A DNA stretch of 64,000 nucleotides from Sinorhizobium saheli (GCF_001651875.1 NZ_LNQB01000083.1:424193-488192), one strand, 5' to 3'. Numbered from the stretch's first letter, positions 44,907 through 56,588 are shown. The notes: a model not told the origin generated them from the sequence alone. Numbers and translations are program-made.

Positions 44907-44992
44907 CGGGAGCCGCCTCGCGAGGGGCCCCAGTCGAGGAGCCCGCCTCTTCGGCGCTCCTCATCGTCATGTTGCTCAAGGAGGATATGGCT
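44907..44992 (+). promoter_or_regulatory. ROSE-like RNA thermometer in hsp20 leader
   Basis: The leader can form successive hairpins: GCCTCGCGAGGGGC at 44915-44928, GAGGAGC (44936-44942)/GCTCCTC (44956-44962), and a last one in which TTGCT (44972-44976) faces the ribosome-binding AAGGAGG (44978-44984). A U-U/C-GCU element opposite the Shine-Dalgarno just before an ATG, with the tail GGATATGGCTATG, is the hallmark of ROSE thermometers of rhizobial small heat-shock genes. Pairing should melt at high temperature. Confidence 0.75.
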
Positions 44993-45472
44993 ATGAGAAC
45001 AACGATCGATTTCTCGCCTCTGTCACGCTTCAGCGTCGGCTTCGACCATCTGTTCGACGTGCTCGATGCAGCAAGTCGCATGGCGCCGGCCGATATATGG
45101 CCGCCCTACGACATCATGCGGCTCAATGAGAACGAGTATCGCATCGTCATGTCGGTGGCTGGCCTTACGCCGGACGAAATCACCATCACGCATGAACCGC
45201 CGTTGCTGACCGTCAGCGGTGAGAAGGCTGGAGAGGACAAGACCGAGTACCTCTATCGCGGCATTGCGGGCCGCAATTTCGAGCGCCGCTTCCAGCTGGC
45301 CGACTACGTGACGGTGACTGGCGCGAACCTCGCCAACGGTCTCTTGACGATCGATCTCGTGCGCGAACTTCCCGAGCAGATGAAGCCGCGCCGGATCGAG
45401 ATCCAGCAAGCCGAGGCATTGCCCTCGGGCGATGCGAAAAAGCAGATCGAGGGCAAGAAGCACGCTGCGTAG
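44993..45472 (+). CDS. hsp20: Small heat-shock protein Hsp20 (alpha-crystallin family)
   Basis: A 159-residue ATP-independent holdase. The N-terminus MRTTIDFSPLSRFSVGFDHLF is typical of rhizobial class-A sHsps. The alpha-crystallin domain spans about residues 35-130 (YRIVMSVAGLTPDEI, FERRFQLADYVTVTGANLANGLLTIDL), with the A-x-x-x-N-G-L motif preserved. I choose ATG 44993 rather than 44987 because it gives a normal ten-base spacing from AAGGAGG and matches the ROSE architecture of related genes. It is followed by groESL after 375 bases. A GC-rich hairpin after its stop suggests separate transcripts. Confidence 0.93.
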   Translation: MRTTIDFSPLSRFSVGFDHLFDVLDAASRMAPADIWPPYDIMRLNENEYRIVMSVAGLTPDEITITHEPPLLTVSGEKAGEDKTEYLYRGIAGRNFERRFQLADYVTVTGANLANGLLTIDLVRELPEQMKPRRIEIQQAEALPSGDAKKQIEGKKHAA

Positions 45473-45561
45473 CAGCGGCGCATCCGGTCGATCCAGAAAT
45501 GTGGCGAAAACAAACGATAGAGCGGTGGCGCGGACGCATGCGAGCGCATCCCGCTCCAGGG

Positions 45562-45609
45562 GGCCGGGCAGCCGGCCCTCCTGCCGATCGGACAGCCGGG
45601 CTGCCGGCC
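45562..45609 (+). terminator. Possible hsp20 terminator hairpin
   Basis: GGCCGGGCAGCCGG (from 45562) can pair with CCGGGCTGCCGGCC (45596-45609), allowing two single-base bulges. It lies about 90 bases after the hsp20 stop and before the groES control region. It has no T-run. The remaining bases of the 375-base gap hold the CIRCE and promoter elements listed separately. Confidence 0.4.
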
Positions 45610-45677
45610 TCGCCGTGGGGGCTATTTCTCGATCCTGCGCCCCAACCAGTGGACGAAAGCCGTTGGAGAACAGTCTT

Positions 45678-45704
45678 TTAGCACTCTCCGTACTAGAGTG
45701 CCAA
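45678..45704. promoter_or_regulatory. CIRCE operator (HrcA site) upstream of groES
   Basis: TTAGCACTC-tccgtacta-GAGTGCCAA is a 9-9-9 inverted repeat matching the CIRCE consensus TTAGCACTC-N9-GAGTGCTAA with one change. It is the binding site of the heat-shock repressor HrcA. It lies 144 bases upstream of the groES ATG. Confidence 0.9.
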
Positions 45705-45721
45705 AATTCTGCGCGCGACCT

Positions 45722-45750
45722 CTTGAATTCAATTTTCCGCGCAACCAGAT
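45722..45750 (+). promoter_or_regulatory. Candidate RpoH promoter of groES
   Basis: CTTGAA (45722-45727), 17 bases, then CCAGAT (45745-45750). The -35 box is perfect for RpoH; the -10 box is only partly like the consensus. It sits just downstream of CIRCE, so HrcA repression and RpoH activation may both act here. Confidence 0.45.
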
Positions 45751-45847
45751 CATCATCGCCAGTTGCTCACACCAGTTGCTCACAAGGGGGCTGGCCCGTC
45801 CGGACTCCGGTCCGGCGGAGCGGATTTTGTTTGTCCAGGAGGAAGAC

Positions 45848-46162
45848 ATGAAGTTCCAACCGCTCCATGATCGTATTCTCGTCCGCCGCGTCTCGTCCGA
45901 AGAGAAGACCAAGGGCGGCATCATCATCCCCGACACAGCCAAGGAGAAGCCGCAGGAAGGCGAAGTTATCGCCGCCGGGCCGGGTGCGCGCAACGAGCAA
46001 GGCCAGCTCGTCGAACTCGACGTGAAGGTCGGAGATCGGGTGCTCTTCGGCAAATGGTCCGGCACCGAGATCAAGATCGATGGTGAGGACCTGCTTATCC
46101 TGAAGGAGGCTGACGTGCTGGGCGTCATCGAGGCCGTGGGCATTGAAGAGAAGGCGGCGTAA
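45848..46162 (+). CDS. groES: Co-chaperonin GroES
   Basis: A 104-residue heptameric lid of the GroEL chaperonin. It has [38 protein letters not shown], with the mobile loop [14 protein letters not shown], and the roof loop around [10 protein letters not shown]. The length is standard. The ATG at 45848 follows the purine-rich GGAGGAAGAC. groEL follows after 54 bases. Rhizobia carry several groESL copies; the position next to hsp20 and the CIRCE site mark this as a stress-regulated extra copy. Confidence 0.96.
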   Translation: MKFQPLHDRILVRRVSSEEKTKGGIIIPDTAKEKPQEGEVIAAGPGARNEQGQLVELDVKVGDRVLFGKWSGTEIKIDGEDLLILKEADVLGVIEAVGIEEKAA

Positions 46163-46213
46163 GCCGCTTCGTTGACGAGGACCAGTCGTAGCCAGCTGCT
46201 GACGAAGGAGTGA

Positions 46214-47845
<1,632 letters not shown>

Positions 47846-47851
47846 AGTTGC

Positions 47852-47962
47852 GCCCCTCATCCGGCCTGCCGGCCACCTTCTCCCGCGAGCGGGGGGAAGG
47901 GGTATGCCGCGCCGCCTCAGCTCCCTCTCCCCGCCTGCGGGGAGAGGATTATGGTGAGGGGC
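47852..47962 (-). repeat. RIME/REP-like palindromic intergenic element, copy 2 (inverted)
   Basis: It begins GCCCCTCATCCGGCCTGCCGG seven bases after the groEL stop and ends GGTGAGGGGC. Inner hairpins are CTTCTCCCGCGAGCGGGGGGAAGG and CTCTCCCCGCCTGCGGGGAGAG. The ends GCCCCTCA/TGAGGGGC form terminal inverted repeats, as in copy 3. It lies between the convergent groEL and guaD genes and could serve both as terminator. Confidence 0.8.
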
Positions 47963-48033
47963 AATGTTACGATAAATCAGCCTCTTAAGCGATATTCTTT
48001 ATCCATTTGAAGAAGCTGTCCGCGTCCTTCATG

Positions 48034-49373
<1,340 letters not shown>

Positions 49374-49377
<4 letters not shown>

Positions 49378-50612
49378 TGAATTTTTCCTTCCTTGACGGC
49401 CGTTTCATACCAGGTGGCGAGCAACTGCCGTTCTTTCTCGGTGACACCGGTGACATTGGCCGGCGGCATGGCATGCGAGCGCCCGGCCTGCAGGTAGATT
49501 TCGCGGGCATGGGCGACGATATCGCCGTCGCTTTCCAAAACGACCCCTCTTGGCGGCACGATGATGCCCTCCCAGCCGGGCTCCCGCGCATGGCACATGG
49601 AGCAGCGGCCGAGCACCGTGTCGCGGACTTTCGAGAAGTCCGCCGATGCGACGACGGCTTGCGTCGCCGTCGAAGCCCTCGCCTCCCCGCCCTCGGAAAG
49701 CACCTTCGGCACGGTGGAAAGCCACATGATGACGATGAAGAGGAGAACGGTGACGAGCCAGGTCCAGGTCGGGCTGCCGTTGCGGGCGTGGCGGGTGTTG
49801 AACCAATGGCGGATCGTGACCCCCATCAGGAAGACGAGCGAGGCGATGATCCAGTTGTACTGCGTGCCGAAGGCGAGCGGATAGTGGTTCGACAGCATCA
49901 GGAACAGGACCGGCAGCGTCAGGTAGTTGTTGTGCGTCGAGCGCTGCTTCGCCTGCTTGCCGAGGGCCGGATCGGGCGCGCGGCCGGCGATCAGGTCGGC
50001 GACGACCTTCCGCTGGTTCGGGATGATGATGAAGAAGACGTTCGCCGACATGATCGTCGCCGTGAAGGCGCCGAGATGCAGATAGGCGGCGCGGCCGGTG
50101 AAAAGCTGGGTGTAACCCCATGCGACGGCGACGAGAATGAAATAGAGGAGCACCATCAGCCGTGTATTGTCCCTGCCGAGCGGCGAGCGACAGATCGTGT
50201 CATAGGCGAGCCAGCCGAAGGCGAGCGAGGCGAGCGAGAGGGCGATCGCCGTCGGCTTCGACACATCGAGCACGCTCGGGTCGATCAGGTAGAGGTCGGC
50301 GCCGGCATAATAGACGAGCGCCAGCATGCCGAAGCCGGAAAGCCAGGTGACATAGGATTCCCATTTGAACCAGGTAAGGTGCTCGGGCATGTTTTCCGGC
50401 GCCACCAGATATTTCTGGATGTGGTAGAAGCCGCCGCCGTGCACCTGCCATTCCTCGCCATAGGCGCCGACCGGCAGGTCGGGGCGCTGCCTCAGGCCGA
50501 GGTCGAGCGCGACGAAATAGAAGGAGGAGCCGATCCAGGCGATGCCGGTGATGACATGCAGCCACCTCACCGCAAATGTCAGCCAATCCCAGGCGATGGC
50601 GTATTCGTACAT
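49374..50612 (-). CDS. puuD: Membrane cytochrome c urate oxidase PuuD
   Basis: A 412-residue protein oxidising urate to 5-hydroxyisourate. The N-terminal urate hydroxylase domain (DUF989) has about eight helices starting LTFAVRWLHVITGIAWIGSSFYFVALD, with conserved His for haem or substrate. The C-terminal cytochrome c domain carries one haem motif, CSMCH (Cys337, Cys340, His341), and a Met ligand probably in HAMPP. Electrons then go to the respiratory chain instead of making H2O2. The ATG at 50612 is preceded by GGGAGAGACGC; upstream codons (arginine-rich) are rejected. It is the first gene of the puuD-guaD operon. Confidence 0.94.
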
Positions 50613-50849
50613 GCGTCTCTCCCATTTCGCCAAGGCGCGTCGCGTTCGACGCGCTTTGGTTCGTTCCCTTTTTGCATGTCGTGCCCCGAGAACCGCTGTA
50701 GAGTTCCGGCGACATGCATCGGGCGGCATTATGTGTCATTGCTCGAGGGGACGAGAACGGCGCGAGATCACCAACTCTTTCAAAAAAAACTATAAAATGG
50801 CCGCGCCGGGAGTACGGTAATTTAGGCCCGGAGGAGCAGAGGCGGGAGC

Positions 50850-51800
50850 ATGTCCTATCTCGATAATGTGCGCGTCTTCGTGCGCGTCGTGGAACTTGGA
50901 ACGCTGTCGGCCGCGGGCCGCGACCAGCGCGTGACGCCGGCCGTCGCCAGCAACAGAATCAAGGAGTTGGAGCGGCACATGGGGGTGCGCCTCTTCAACC
51001 GCACCACCCGCAAGCTGACGCCGACGGAACATGGCCGCGTCTTCTACGCGGGCGCCGTCAAGATCCTCGAAGCAGTCAACGAGGCCGAAAGTGCCATCGC
51101 CGATCTTTCGCGCAATCCCAAGGGCGCGTTGAAGATCACCGCTCCGCTCGGCATCGGCCGGCGACTGATCGCCCCCGGCATCCCGGAATTTCACGACCGC
51201 TACCCGGACATCGAGGTTCGGCTGCGGCTCTCCGACCACAATGTCGATATCCTGAACGAGGGCGTCGATGTCGCCTTCAAGCTCGGCATCCTCGAGGACT
51301 CCAACCTGCGCATGCGCGGCATCATGAACTGCGATCGCGTGCTCTGCGGGTCGCCCCGTTATTTCGACCGGCGCGGCGTGCCCTCGACGCCCGACGAGCT
51401 CATCACAGAGCGCCACGACTGCCTGCTGCTGCGCTATCCGGGCTCGAGGGAATATTACTGGACGCTGCAGACGCCGGAGGGCGCGCAGAAGCTCGAGGTC
51501 GCCGGACCTTACGATTCCGACGACGGCGACGTGCTGACCCAATGGGCGCTCGATGGACGCGGCATCATCAACAAGCCGCTCTTCGAAGTGAAGCCCTATA
51601 TCGACGAGGGTTTGCTCGTGCCGATCCTCCAAGAGACGCCGCCCTTGAGCGCGCAACTCGCGGCCATCTATCCGCACAAGCGTTTTCAGGATCCGAAGGT
51701 GCGGTTGATAATCGACTTCATGGCGGAGCGCTGCCAGCGGCTGATCGGCAAGATCCTGGCCGAGCCTGATGCGCTGCGCGAACAGTCGAGTGCCCTGTAG
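50850..51800 (+). CDS. LysR-family transcriptional regulator
   Basis: A 316-residue LysR regulator. N-terminal HTH: LDNVRVFVRVVELGTLSAAGRDQRVTPAVASNRIKELERHMGVRLFNRTTRKLTPTEHG. The rest is a periplasmic-binding-protein-like effector domain with the usual DVAFKLG (commonly D-V-A-I-R) strand. It is divergent from puuD across 237 bases, so it may control purine catabolism, but LysR genes of this CrgA/AaeR-like group regulate many pathways. GGAGGAGCAGAGGCGGGAGC precedes the ATG. It converges on the 3-hydroxyisobutyrate dehydrogenase gene. Confidence 0.92.
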   Translation: MSYLDNVRVFVRVVELGTLSAAGRDQRVTPAVASNRIKELERHMGVRLFNRTTRKLTPTEHGRVFYAGAVKILEAVNEAESAIADLSRNPKGALKITAPLGIGRRLIAPGIPEFHDRYPDIEVRLRLSDHNVDILNEGVDVAFKLGILEDSNLRMRGIMNCDRVLCGSPRYFDRRGVPSTPDELITERHDCLLLRYPGSREYYWTLQTPEGAQKLEVAGPYDSDDGDVLTQWALDGRGIINKPLFEVKPYIDEGLLVPILQETPPLSAQLAAIYPHKRFQDPKVRLIIDFMAERCQRLIGKILAEPDALREQSSAL

Positions 51801-51820
51801 GAGCCCGCGCCCCTTTCTGA

Positions 51821-51868
51821 TTGTCTTTGCCGCATGATGCGACGTCGGGCGATTCCACCTGACTGCAA
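51821..51868 (+). repeat. Dispersed palindromic repeat, family C, copy 1
   Basis: This contains TTTGCCGCATGATGCGACGTC, then GTCGGGCG-ATTC-CACCTGAC hairpin bases and TGCAA. A close copy with a perfect GTCAGGTG-ATTC-CACCTGAC hairpin is at 63866-63922. It lies between the convergent LysR and mmsB genes, ending seven bases before the mmsB stop. Confidence 0.7.
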
Positions 51869-51874
51869 AATGCG

Positions 51875-52771
51875 CTACCCCGCCTTCGCCTCCTCCGGTC
51901 CACGCAGCATGCGGATCAGCGCCGAGAAATCCTCGCCGCCATGGCCGAGCTTCTCGAACAGCGCGTAGAGCTGCGCCGCCTGGGCGCCCATCGGCGTCGC
52001 CGCACCGCTGGCGCTTGCCGCCTGCTGCGCCAGCTTCAGGTCTTTCAGCATCAGGCTTGCCATGAAGCCTGGTTTGTAGTCGTTGTTGGCGGGCGAAGTC
52101 GGCACGGGACCGGGTACCGGGCAATAGCTCGTGAGCGACCAGCACTGGCCGGACGAGGTCGAGGCGACGTCGAAGAGCGCCTGATGGGAAAGGCCGAGCC
52201 GCTCGGCAAGCACGAAGGCCTCGCAGACGGCCGCCATGGAGACGCCGAGGATCATGTTGTTGCAGATCTTGGCGGCCTGGCCAGCGCCGGTATCGCCGCA
52301 ATGGACGATCTTCTTGCCCATGGCCTCCAGAATGTGCTTGCCGCGCGAGAAGGCGCCGTCGCTGCCGCCGACCATGAAGGTGAGCGTGCCGGCCGCCGCC
52401 CCCGCCGTGCCGCCGGAAACCGGCGCGTCGAGCGAGGGGCAGCCCGCCTTTTCGGCAAGGCCGTGGACCTTGCGCGCGCTTTCGACGTCGATGGTGGAGC
52501 TATCGATCAAGAGCGTGCCCGGATCGACGAAGCCGAGCAACTCGTCCCAGACGTAGAGGACATGCGAGCTTGCCGGCAGCATGGTGATGACGCATTCGGT
52601 CTCGCGCACGACCTGGGCGATCGAGCCGGCGATCGAAACGCCCGTCCTGGCGGCGGCGTTGCGCGAGGCTTCCGAAAGGTCGAAGCCGGTGACCGCGTGA
52701 CCCGCCTTCACCAGATTTGCGGCCATCGGCCCGCCCATGTTGCCAAGCCCGATAAAGGCGATCTTCGTCAT
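51875..52771 (-). CDS. mmsB: 3-hydroxyisobutyrate dehydrogenase
   Basis: A 298-residue NAD+-dependent enzyme oxidising 3-hydroxyisobutyrate to methylmalonate semialdehyde in valine degradation. It has the beta-hydroxyacid dehydrogenase signature FIGLGNMGGPMAANLVKAG, the substrate-binding DAPVSGGTAGA and the catalytic Lys in GAGQAAKICNN. SGQCWSLTSYCPVPGPVPTSPANNDYKPGF is characteristic of HIBADH rather than tartronate semialdehyde reductases. The ATG at 52771 is chosen because family similarity starts there. It is the third gene of the acd-hibch-mmsB operon, 62 bases after the hydrolase stop. Confidence 0.94.
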   Translation of the reverse strand: MTKIAFIGLGNMGGPMAANLVKAGHAVTGFDLSEASRNAAARTGVSIAGSIAQVVRETECVITMLPASSHVLYVWDELLGFVDPGTLLIDSSTIDVESARKVHGLAEKAGCPSLDAPVSGGTAGAAAGTLTFMVGGSDGAFSRGKHILEAMGKKIVHCGDTGAGQAAKICNNMILGVSMAAVCEAFVLAERLGLSHQALFDVASTSSGQCWSLTSYCPVPGPVPTSPANNDYKPGFMASLMLKDLKLAQQAASASGAATPMGAQAAQLYALFEKLGHGGEDFSALIRMLRGPEEAKAG

Positions 52772-52833
52772 CTTGCCTCTCCTCCTTGCATCTACCGTAG
52801 AGGCGCGTGCCGCGCCCAATTTGAAAATAATCG

Positions 52834-53901
52834 TCACCGCTCGCCAAAGAGTGGCGCGCCATCGTGCCGCTCGAAACGCGCAAGCGCTTGCGGCCTCACC
52901 TCATCGAGTGCGACCGACCATTTCGGATTGCGGTCCTTGTCGATCACCGCGGCGCGCACCCCTTCATAGAAATCAGGATTTGAAAGCATGCCGATCGTCG
53001 CGGCATATTCCCTTTCCAGGCATTCGTTGAGCGTCGCGCTCGCGCGACCGGCCCTGAGCAACGACAGCGTCAGTTTGAGGCTGATCGCGGAGCGGCTGCG
53101 CAAGAGATCGAGCGTTTCGCGCGCGAAGTCCGAGCCGTCCTTCTCGAGCGCGCCGAAGATCTCCTCGACCGTGTCGAAGGCGAAGCAGCGATCGATGAGC
53201 GCCACATGGTCGAGGAGGGCCGAAGCCGGTGCCTCGCTGGAGAAGGTAGCGATGGTCGCCGAGATATCCTTCGCTGTGGCGGAGACGGAAAGCGAGGCAA
53301 GCGCTGCAACGAGTTCGTTGAGCCTGTGCGAGGAGACGAAACTGTCGGCAAGCCGCGCATGGATCGCCGCCGCCGCGCCGATGTCGCGTCCGGTCAATCC
53401 GAGATAGGTGCCGAACTCGCCCGGCGCGCGCGGCAGGAGCCAGGTGGCGCCGACATCGGTGAAATAGCCGATCCCCGTCTCCGGCATGGCGAGCCGCGTC
53501 TTCTCGGTGACGACGCGATGGCTGCCATGGGCGGAGACGCCGACGCCGCCGCCCATGACGATGCCGTCCATGATGGCTACATAGGGCTTGGAATAGGCCG
53601 AGATGCGGCTGTTGACGATGAACTCCTCGCGCCAGAATTGCGCCCCCTCCTCCGGTCGTTCGCGCCCGCTCTCATAGATCATGCGGATATCGCCGCCGGC
53701 GCAAAGCCCGCGCTCGCCTTCGCCGGTGATGAGCACGGCGGCGATCGTCGGGTCGCGTTCGAAATCGGAAAGTGCCGCGGCAATCGCCCGGACCATCGCC
53801 AGGTTGAGGCTGTTCAGCGCGCGCGGGCGATTGAGCCGGAGCCTGCCGATCGCGCCCTGGCGCTCGACGATGACCTCCGGAAGCGTGGTCTGCATCTCCA
53901 T
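52834..53901 (-). CDS. 3-hydroxyisobutyryl-CoA hydrolase (crotonase family)
   Basis: A 355-residue member of the crotonase superfamily. The length (about 350-380), RGLCAGGDIRMIYES, the oxyanion-loop GIVMGGGVGVSAHGSHRVVTEKTRLAMPETGIGYFTDVGATWLL with the catalytic Glu in MPE, and the C-terminal EGVRAAVIDKDRNPKWSP-like end (EGVRAAVIDKDRNPKW) identify 3-hydroxyisobutyryl-CoA hydrolase rather than an ordinary enoyl-CoA hydratase. It frees 3-hydroxyisobutyrate from its CoA thioester in valine catabolism. It is flanked by the acyl-CoA dehydrogenase (12 bases upstream) and mmsB. A separate methacrylyl-CoA hydratase is not present here. Confidence 0.92.
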   Translation of the reverse strand: MEMQTTLPEVIVERQGAIGRLRLNRPRALNSLNLAMVRAIAAALSDFERDPTIAAVLITGEGERGLCAGGDIRMIYESGRERPEEGAQFWREEFIVNSRISAYSKPYVAIMDGIVMGGGVGVSAHGSHRVVTEKTRLAMPETGIGYFTDVGATWLLPRAPGEFGTYLGLTGRDIGAAAAIHARLADSFVSSHRLNELVAALASLSVSATAKDISATIATFSSEAPASALLDHVALIDRCFAFDTVEEIFGALEKDGSDFARETLDLLRSRSAISLKLTLSLLRAGRASATLNECLEREYAATIGMLSNPDFYEGVRAAVIDKDRNPKWSVALDEVRPQALARFERHDGAPLFGER

Positions 53902-53913
53902 GGAATCCCCTTC

Positions 53914-55062
53914 CTACTTCCGTCCCATGATCGCGCGCGAGACGATCAGCCGCATGATCTCGTTGGTGCCTTCGAGTATCTGGTGCACCCTCAGGTCCCT
54001 GACAATCTTCTCGACGCCGTAATCGGCGAGATAGCCGTAGCCGCCATGCAGTTGCAGCGCGTCGTTGGCGACGGCAAAGCAGCGGTCCGTGACGAAACGC
54101 TTGGCCATGGCGCAGAGCTTGGTCGCCTCCGGGTCCGCCGCGTCGAGGGCTGAGGCCGCCCGCCAGAGGAAGGTGCGGGCGATTTCGAGATCGGTCGCCA
54201 TGTCGGCGAGGCGGAACTGCAGCGCCTGGAACTCGCCGATCGCGCGCCCGAAGGCTCGCCGTTCCTGGGCATAGGCGAGCGCCTTGTCGAAGGCGGCCTG
54301 CGCGCCGCCGAGCGAGGCGGCGGCGATGTTGAGCCTTCCGCCGTCGAGGCCGGCCATGGCGATCTTGAAGCCCTCGCCTTCCGCTCCCAGCCGGTTTTCC
54401 GCCGGCACGCGCACATTGTCGAGCATCACCGCACGGGTCGGCTGGGCGTGCCAGCCCATCTTCTTCTCATTGGCACCGAAAGTGAGCCCGGCCGCATCCT
54501 TCTCGACGACGAAGGCGGAGATGCCCTTCGGCCCCTCCTCTCCCGTCCGCGCCATGACGACGTAGAGGCCGGATTCGCCGGCACCGGAGATGAACTGCTT
54601 CTGGCCGGTAAGGAGATAGGCGTCGCCCTCGCGCAGCGCCCTGGTCTTGAGCGCGGCCGAATCCGAGCCGGAGCCGGGCTCGGTCAGGCAATAGCTCGCC
54701 AGCGTCTCCATGGTCAAAAGCCGCGGCAGCAGCCGCTGGCGCTGTTCCTCCGTGCCGTAGCGGTCGATCATGCCGGCGCACATGTTGTGAATCGAGACGA
54801 AGGAGGCGATCGCGGGGCAGCCGGTCGCCAGCGCCTCGATGATGATCGCGGCGTCAAGCCGCGTCAGCCCGGTGCCGCCGACGTCGTCGCGGACATAGAT
54901 GCCGGCCATGCCGAGGGCGGCGGCGGCGCGCAGCGTCTCCACCGGGAAGTGCTTCCGCTGGTCCCAGTCGACGGCGTGGGGTGCAAGCTCGTCCCGCGCG
55001 AAATCGAGCGCCATCGTGCGGATGGCCTCCTGCTCCTCCGACAGGCTAAAATCCATATGCAT
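53914..55062 (-). CDS. Isobutyryl-CoA dehydrogenase-like acyl-CoA dehydrogenase
   Basis: A 382-residue FAD enzyme. The signatures are CLTEPGSGSDSAALKTRA and QLHGGYGYLADYGVEKIVRDLRVHQILEGTNEIMR, the Glu of LEGTNE being the usual catalytic base. The setting with 3-hydroxyisobutyryl-CoA hydrolase and mmsB indicates oxidation of isobutyryl-CoA to methacrylyl-CoA, the committed acyl-CoA step of valine degradation. It is the first gene of the operon. Palindromes at 55081-55103 and 55141-55158 in front of it may be operators. A second Met at residue 3 (55056) is an alternative start. Confidence 0.93.
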   Translation of the reverse strand: MHMDFSLSEEQEAIRTMALDFARDELAPHAVDWDQRKHFPVETLRAAAALGMAGIYVRDDVGGTGLTRLDAAIIIEALATGCPAIASFVSIHNMCAGMIDRYGTEEQRQRLLPRLLTMETLASYCLTEPGSGSDSAALKTRALREGDAYLLTGQKQFISGAGESGLYVVMARTGEEGPKGISAFVVEKDAAGLTFGANEKKMGWHAQPTRAVMLDNVRVPAENRLGAEGEGFKIAMAGLDGGRLNIAAASLGGAQAAFDKALAYAQERRAFGRAIGEFQALQFRLADMATDLEIARTFLWRAASALDAADPEATKLCAMAKRFVTDRCFAVANDALQLHGGYGYLADYGVEKIVRDLRVHQILEGTNEIMRLIVSRAIMGRK

Positions 55063-55080
55063 GTCCTCCCTGCATACTGA

Positions 55081-55103
55081 TGGTGTGGCGTGTAGTTACA
55101 CCA
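55081..55103. promoter_or_regulatory. Inverted repeat upstream of acyl-CoA dehydrogenase operon
   Basis: TGGTGT-N11-ACACCA is a perfect 6-bp inverted repeat 18 bases upstream of the ATG at 55062. The size is suitable for a dimeric regulator. No regulator is assigned. Confidence 0.4.
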
Positions 55104-55140
55104 AATCCCGTACAGGCACAGGCGCAAATTCTCACAAGCT

Positions 55141-55158
55141 CTGTTCAAAAACGAACAG
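55141..55158. terminator. Palindrome CTGTTC-N6-GAACAG after the ScfR-type gene
   Basis: A perfect 6-bp inverted repeat with loop AAAAAC lies 11 bases downstream of the regulator stop and about 80 bases upstream of the acyl-CoA dehydrogenase start. It may be a short terminator for the regulator or an operator for the valine operon; it lacks a T-run. Confidence 0.35.
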
Positions 55159-55168
55159 GGCGTGAGGG

Positions 55169-56587
55169 TCACACCTCGCTTAGACGATACGGCAGGGCGC
55201 CGCGCATGTCATGATCGACGATCAGCTTGCGCTTCAATGGCGGTACGGCACGGCTTGCGCATTTGGTGCGCTCGCAGATGCGGCAGGAGATGCCGATCGG
55301 GTCGAAGGCGGCGCGGTTGCCGAGATCCATGTCGTCGGCATAGACGAAGGCGTCGGCGTAGGAGATCTCGCAGCCGAGCGCGAGCGCATAGCGCGGATGG
55401 GTGGCGCGATAGCCGCCGCCGCCCTTGGTGATCTGGGTCGCGAGACAAAGGTAACGCACGCCGTCCGGCGTCTCGGCGAGCTGGCGGATGATCCGGCCGG
55501 GCGCCTCGAAGGCCTGGTGCACGTTCCAGAGCGGACAGGCGGCGCCGAAGCGGGCGAACTGCAGCTTGGCGGCGCTGTGGCGCTTGGTGATGTTGCCGGC
55601 CCGGTCGATGCGGGCGAAGAAGATCGGAATGCCCTTCTGCCCCGGCCGCTGCAGCGTCGAAAGCCGGTGACAAACCTGCTCGAGCGAGGCCCCGAAGCGG
55701 GCGGCGAGGAGCTCGATATCGTGGCGCAGCTCGCGCGCGGCTCTCAGGAAGGACTGGTAGGGCAGGATCAGCGCGCCGGCGAAATAGTTCTGCAGTCCGA
55801 TGCGGCAGATCTCATAGGCTTCTTCGGTGCGGAAGCCGGCGCTGCCGGCGACCCGTTCGATCTCTTCCCGGGCATGGAACTGCGCGATCTGCAGCGCCAA
55901 CTGGAAGTCGCGCGTCGCCGCCGGCGCATAAGGGTTGAGGGTGAGGATGCGGGCGCGCGGATCGAAGCGGCGGATCGCCTCGTCGCCGGCCGCTCCGCGC
56001 ACGACGCGCACGCCGTGGCGTTCTTCGAGATAGGCTGCAAGCGCCGCATGGTTGTCGCCGTCGCCGAGCCCGAGCTCGCCGGCCAGCGTCTCGGCAAGCA
56101 CGTCGATTTCGTGGATGTAGTTGTCGACGAAGTGGAAGAAGTCGCGCACCTCCTCGTAAGGCGTCGTCTCGACGAAGGAGGCGCCGCGGCCGATCGTGTC
56201 GTCGATGCTGGCGAGCTGCTCGCTATTGCGGCGATAGGCCTGGTGGCAGCTGATCAGCGCATGCGCCAGCCCCGGCGCGTTTTGAGCGACGAGCTTCAGC
56301 TCCTGCAGGCTCGGCGAATAGGTCTCGAACAGGGGATCGCTCAAGGCCTCCGCCAGCGCCGAAAGAAGCCGGTCGCTCTCGCCGGATGAGAGCTCGGCGA
56401 TGTCGATCTGGAACTTTTCGGCCAGCGCCAGGAGCACCGCCGCCGAGACCGGCCGCTGGTTGTTCTCGATCTGGTTCAGGTAGCTCGTCGAGATACCGAT
56501 GCGCTCGGCGAACTGGCCTTGGGTCAGCCGTTTCGTCTCCCTCAGATCCCTGACCTTGCGGCCGATATATAGCTTGCCGATCGCCAT
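55169..56587 (-). CDS. pccR: Short-chain acyl-CoA regulator (ScfR/PccR-like, XRE-DUF955-DUF2083)
   Basis: A 472-residue regulator. An N-terminal XRE helix-turn-helix ([28 protein letters not shown]) is followed by an IrrE/ImmA-like DUF955 region ([21 protein letters not shown], lacking an obvious HExxH) and a C-terminal DUF2083 segment ([17 protein letters not shown], with a CxxC-like Cys cluster). This layout defines the ScfR family, which includes RamB, MccR and Rhodobacter PccR, sensors of propionyl- or other short-chain acyl-CoA. It is divergent from pccB, exactly as in Rhodobacter. The gene symbol is by analogy. Tandem TTCGCAAA boxes next to its own start codon suggest autoregulation. 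Confidence 0.9.
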   Translation of the reverse strand: MAIGKLYIGRKVRDLRETKRLTQGQFAERIGISTSYLNQIENNQRPVSAAVLLALAEKFQIDIAELSSGESDRLLSALAEALSDPLFETYSPSLQELKLVAQNAPGLAHALISCHQAYRRNSEQLASIDDTIGRGASFVETTPYEEVRDFFHFVDNYIHEIDVLAETLAGELGLGDGDNHAALAAYLEERHGVRVVRGAAGDEAIRRFDPRARILTLNPYAPAATRDFQLALQIAQFHAREEIERVAGSAGFRTEEAYEICRIGLQNYFAGALILPYQSFLRAARELRHDIELLAARFGASLEQVCHRLSTLQRPGQKGIPIFFARIDRAGNITKRHSAAKLQFARFGAACPLWNVHQAFEAPGRIIRQLAETPDGVRYLCLATQITKGGGGYRATHPRYALALGCEISYADAFVYADDMDLGNRAAFDPIGISCRICERTKCASRAVPPLKRKLIVDHDMRGALPYRLSEV

Positions 56588-56588
56588 G

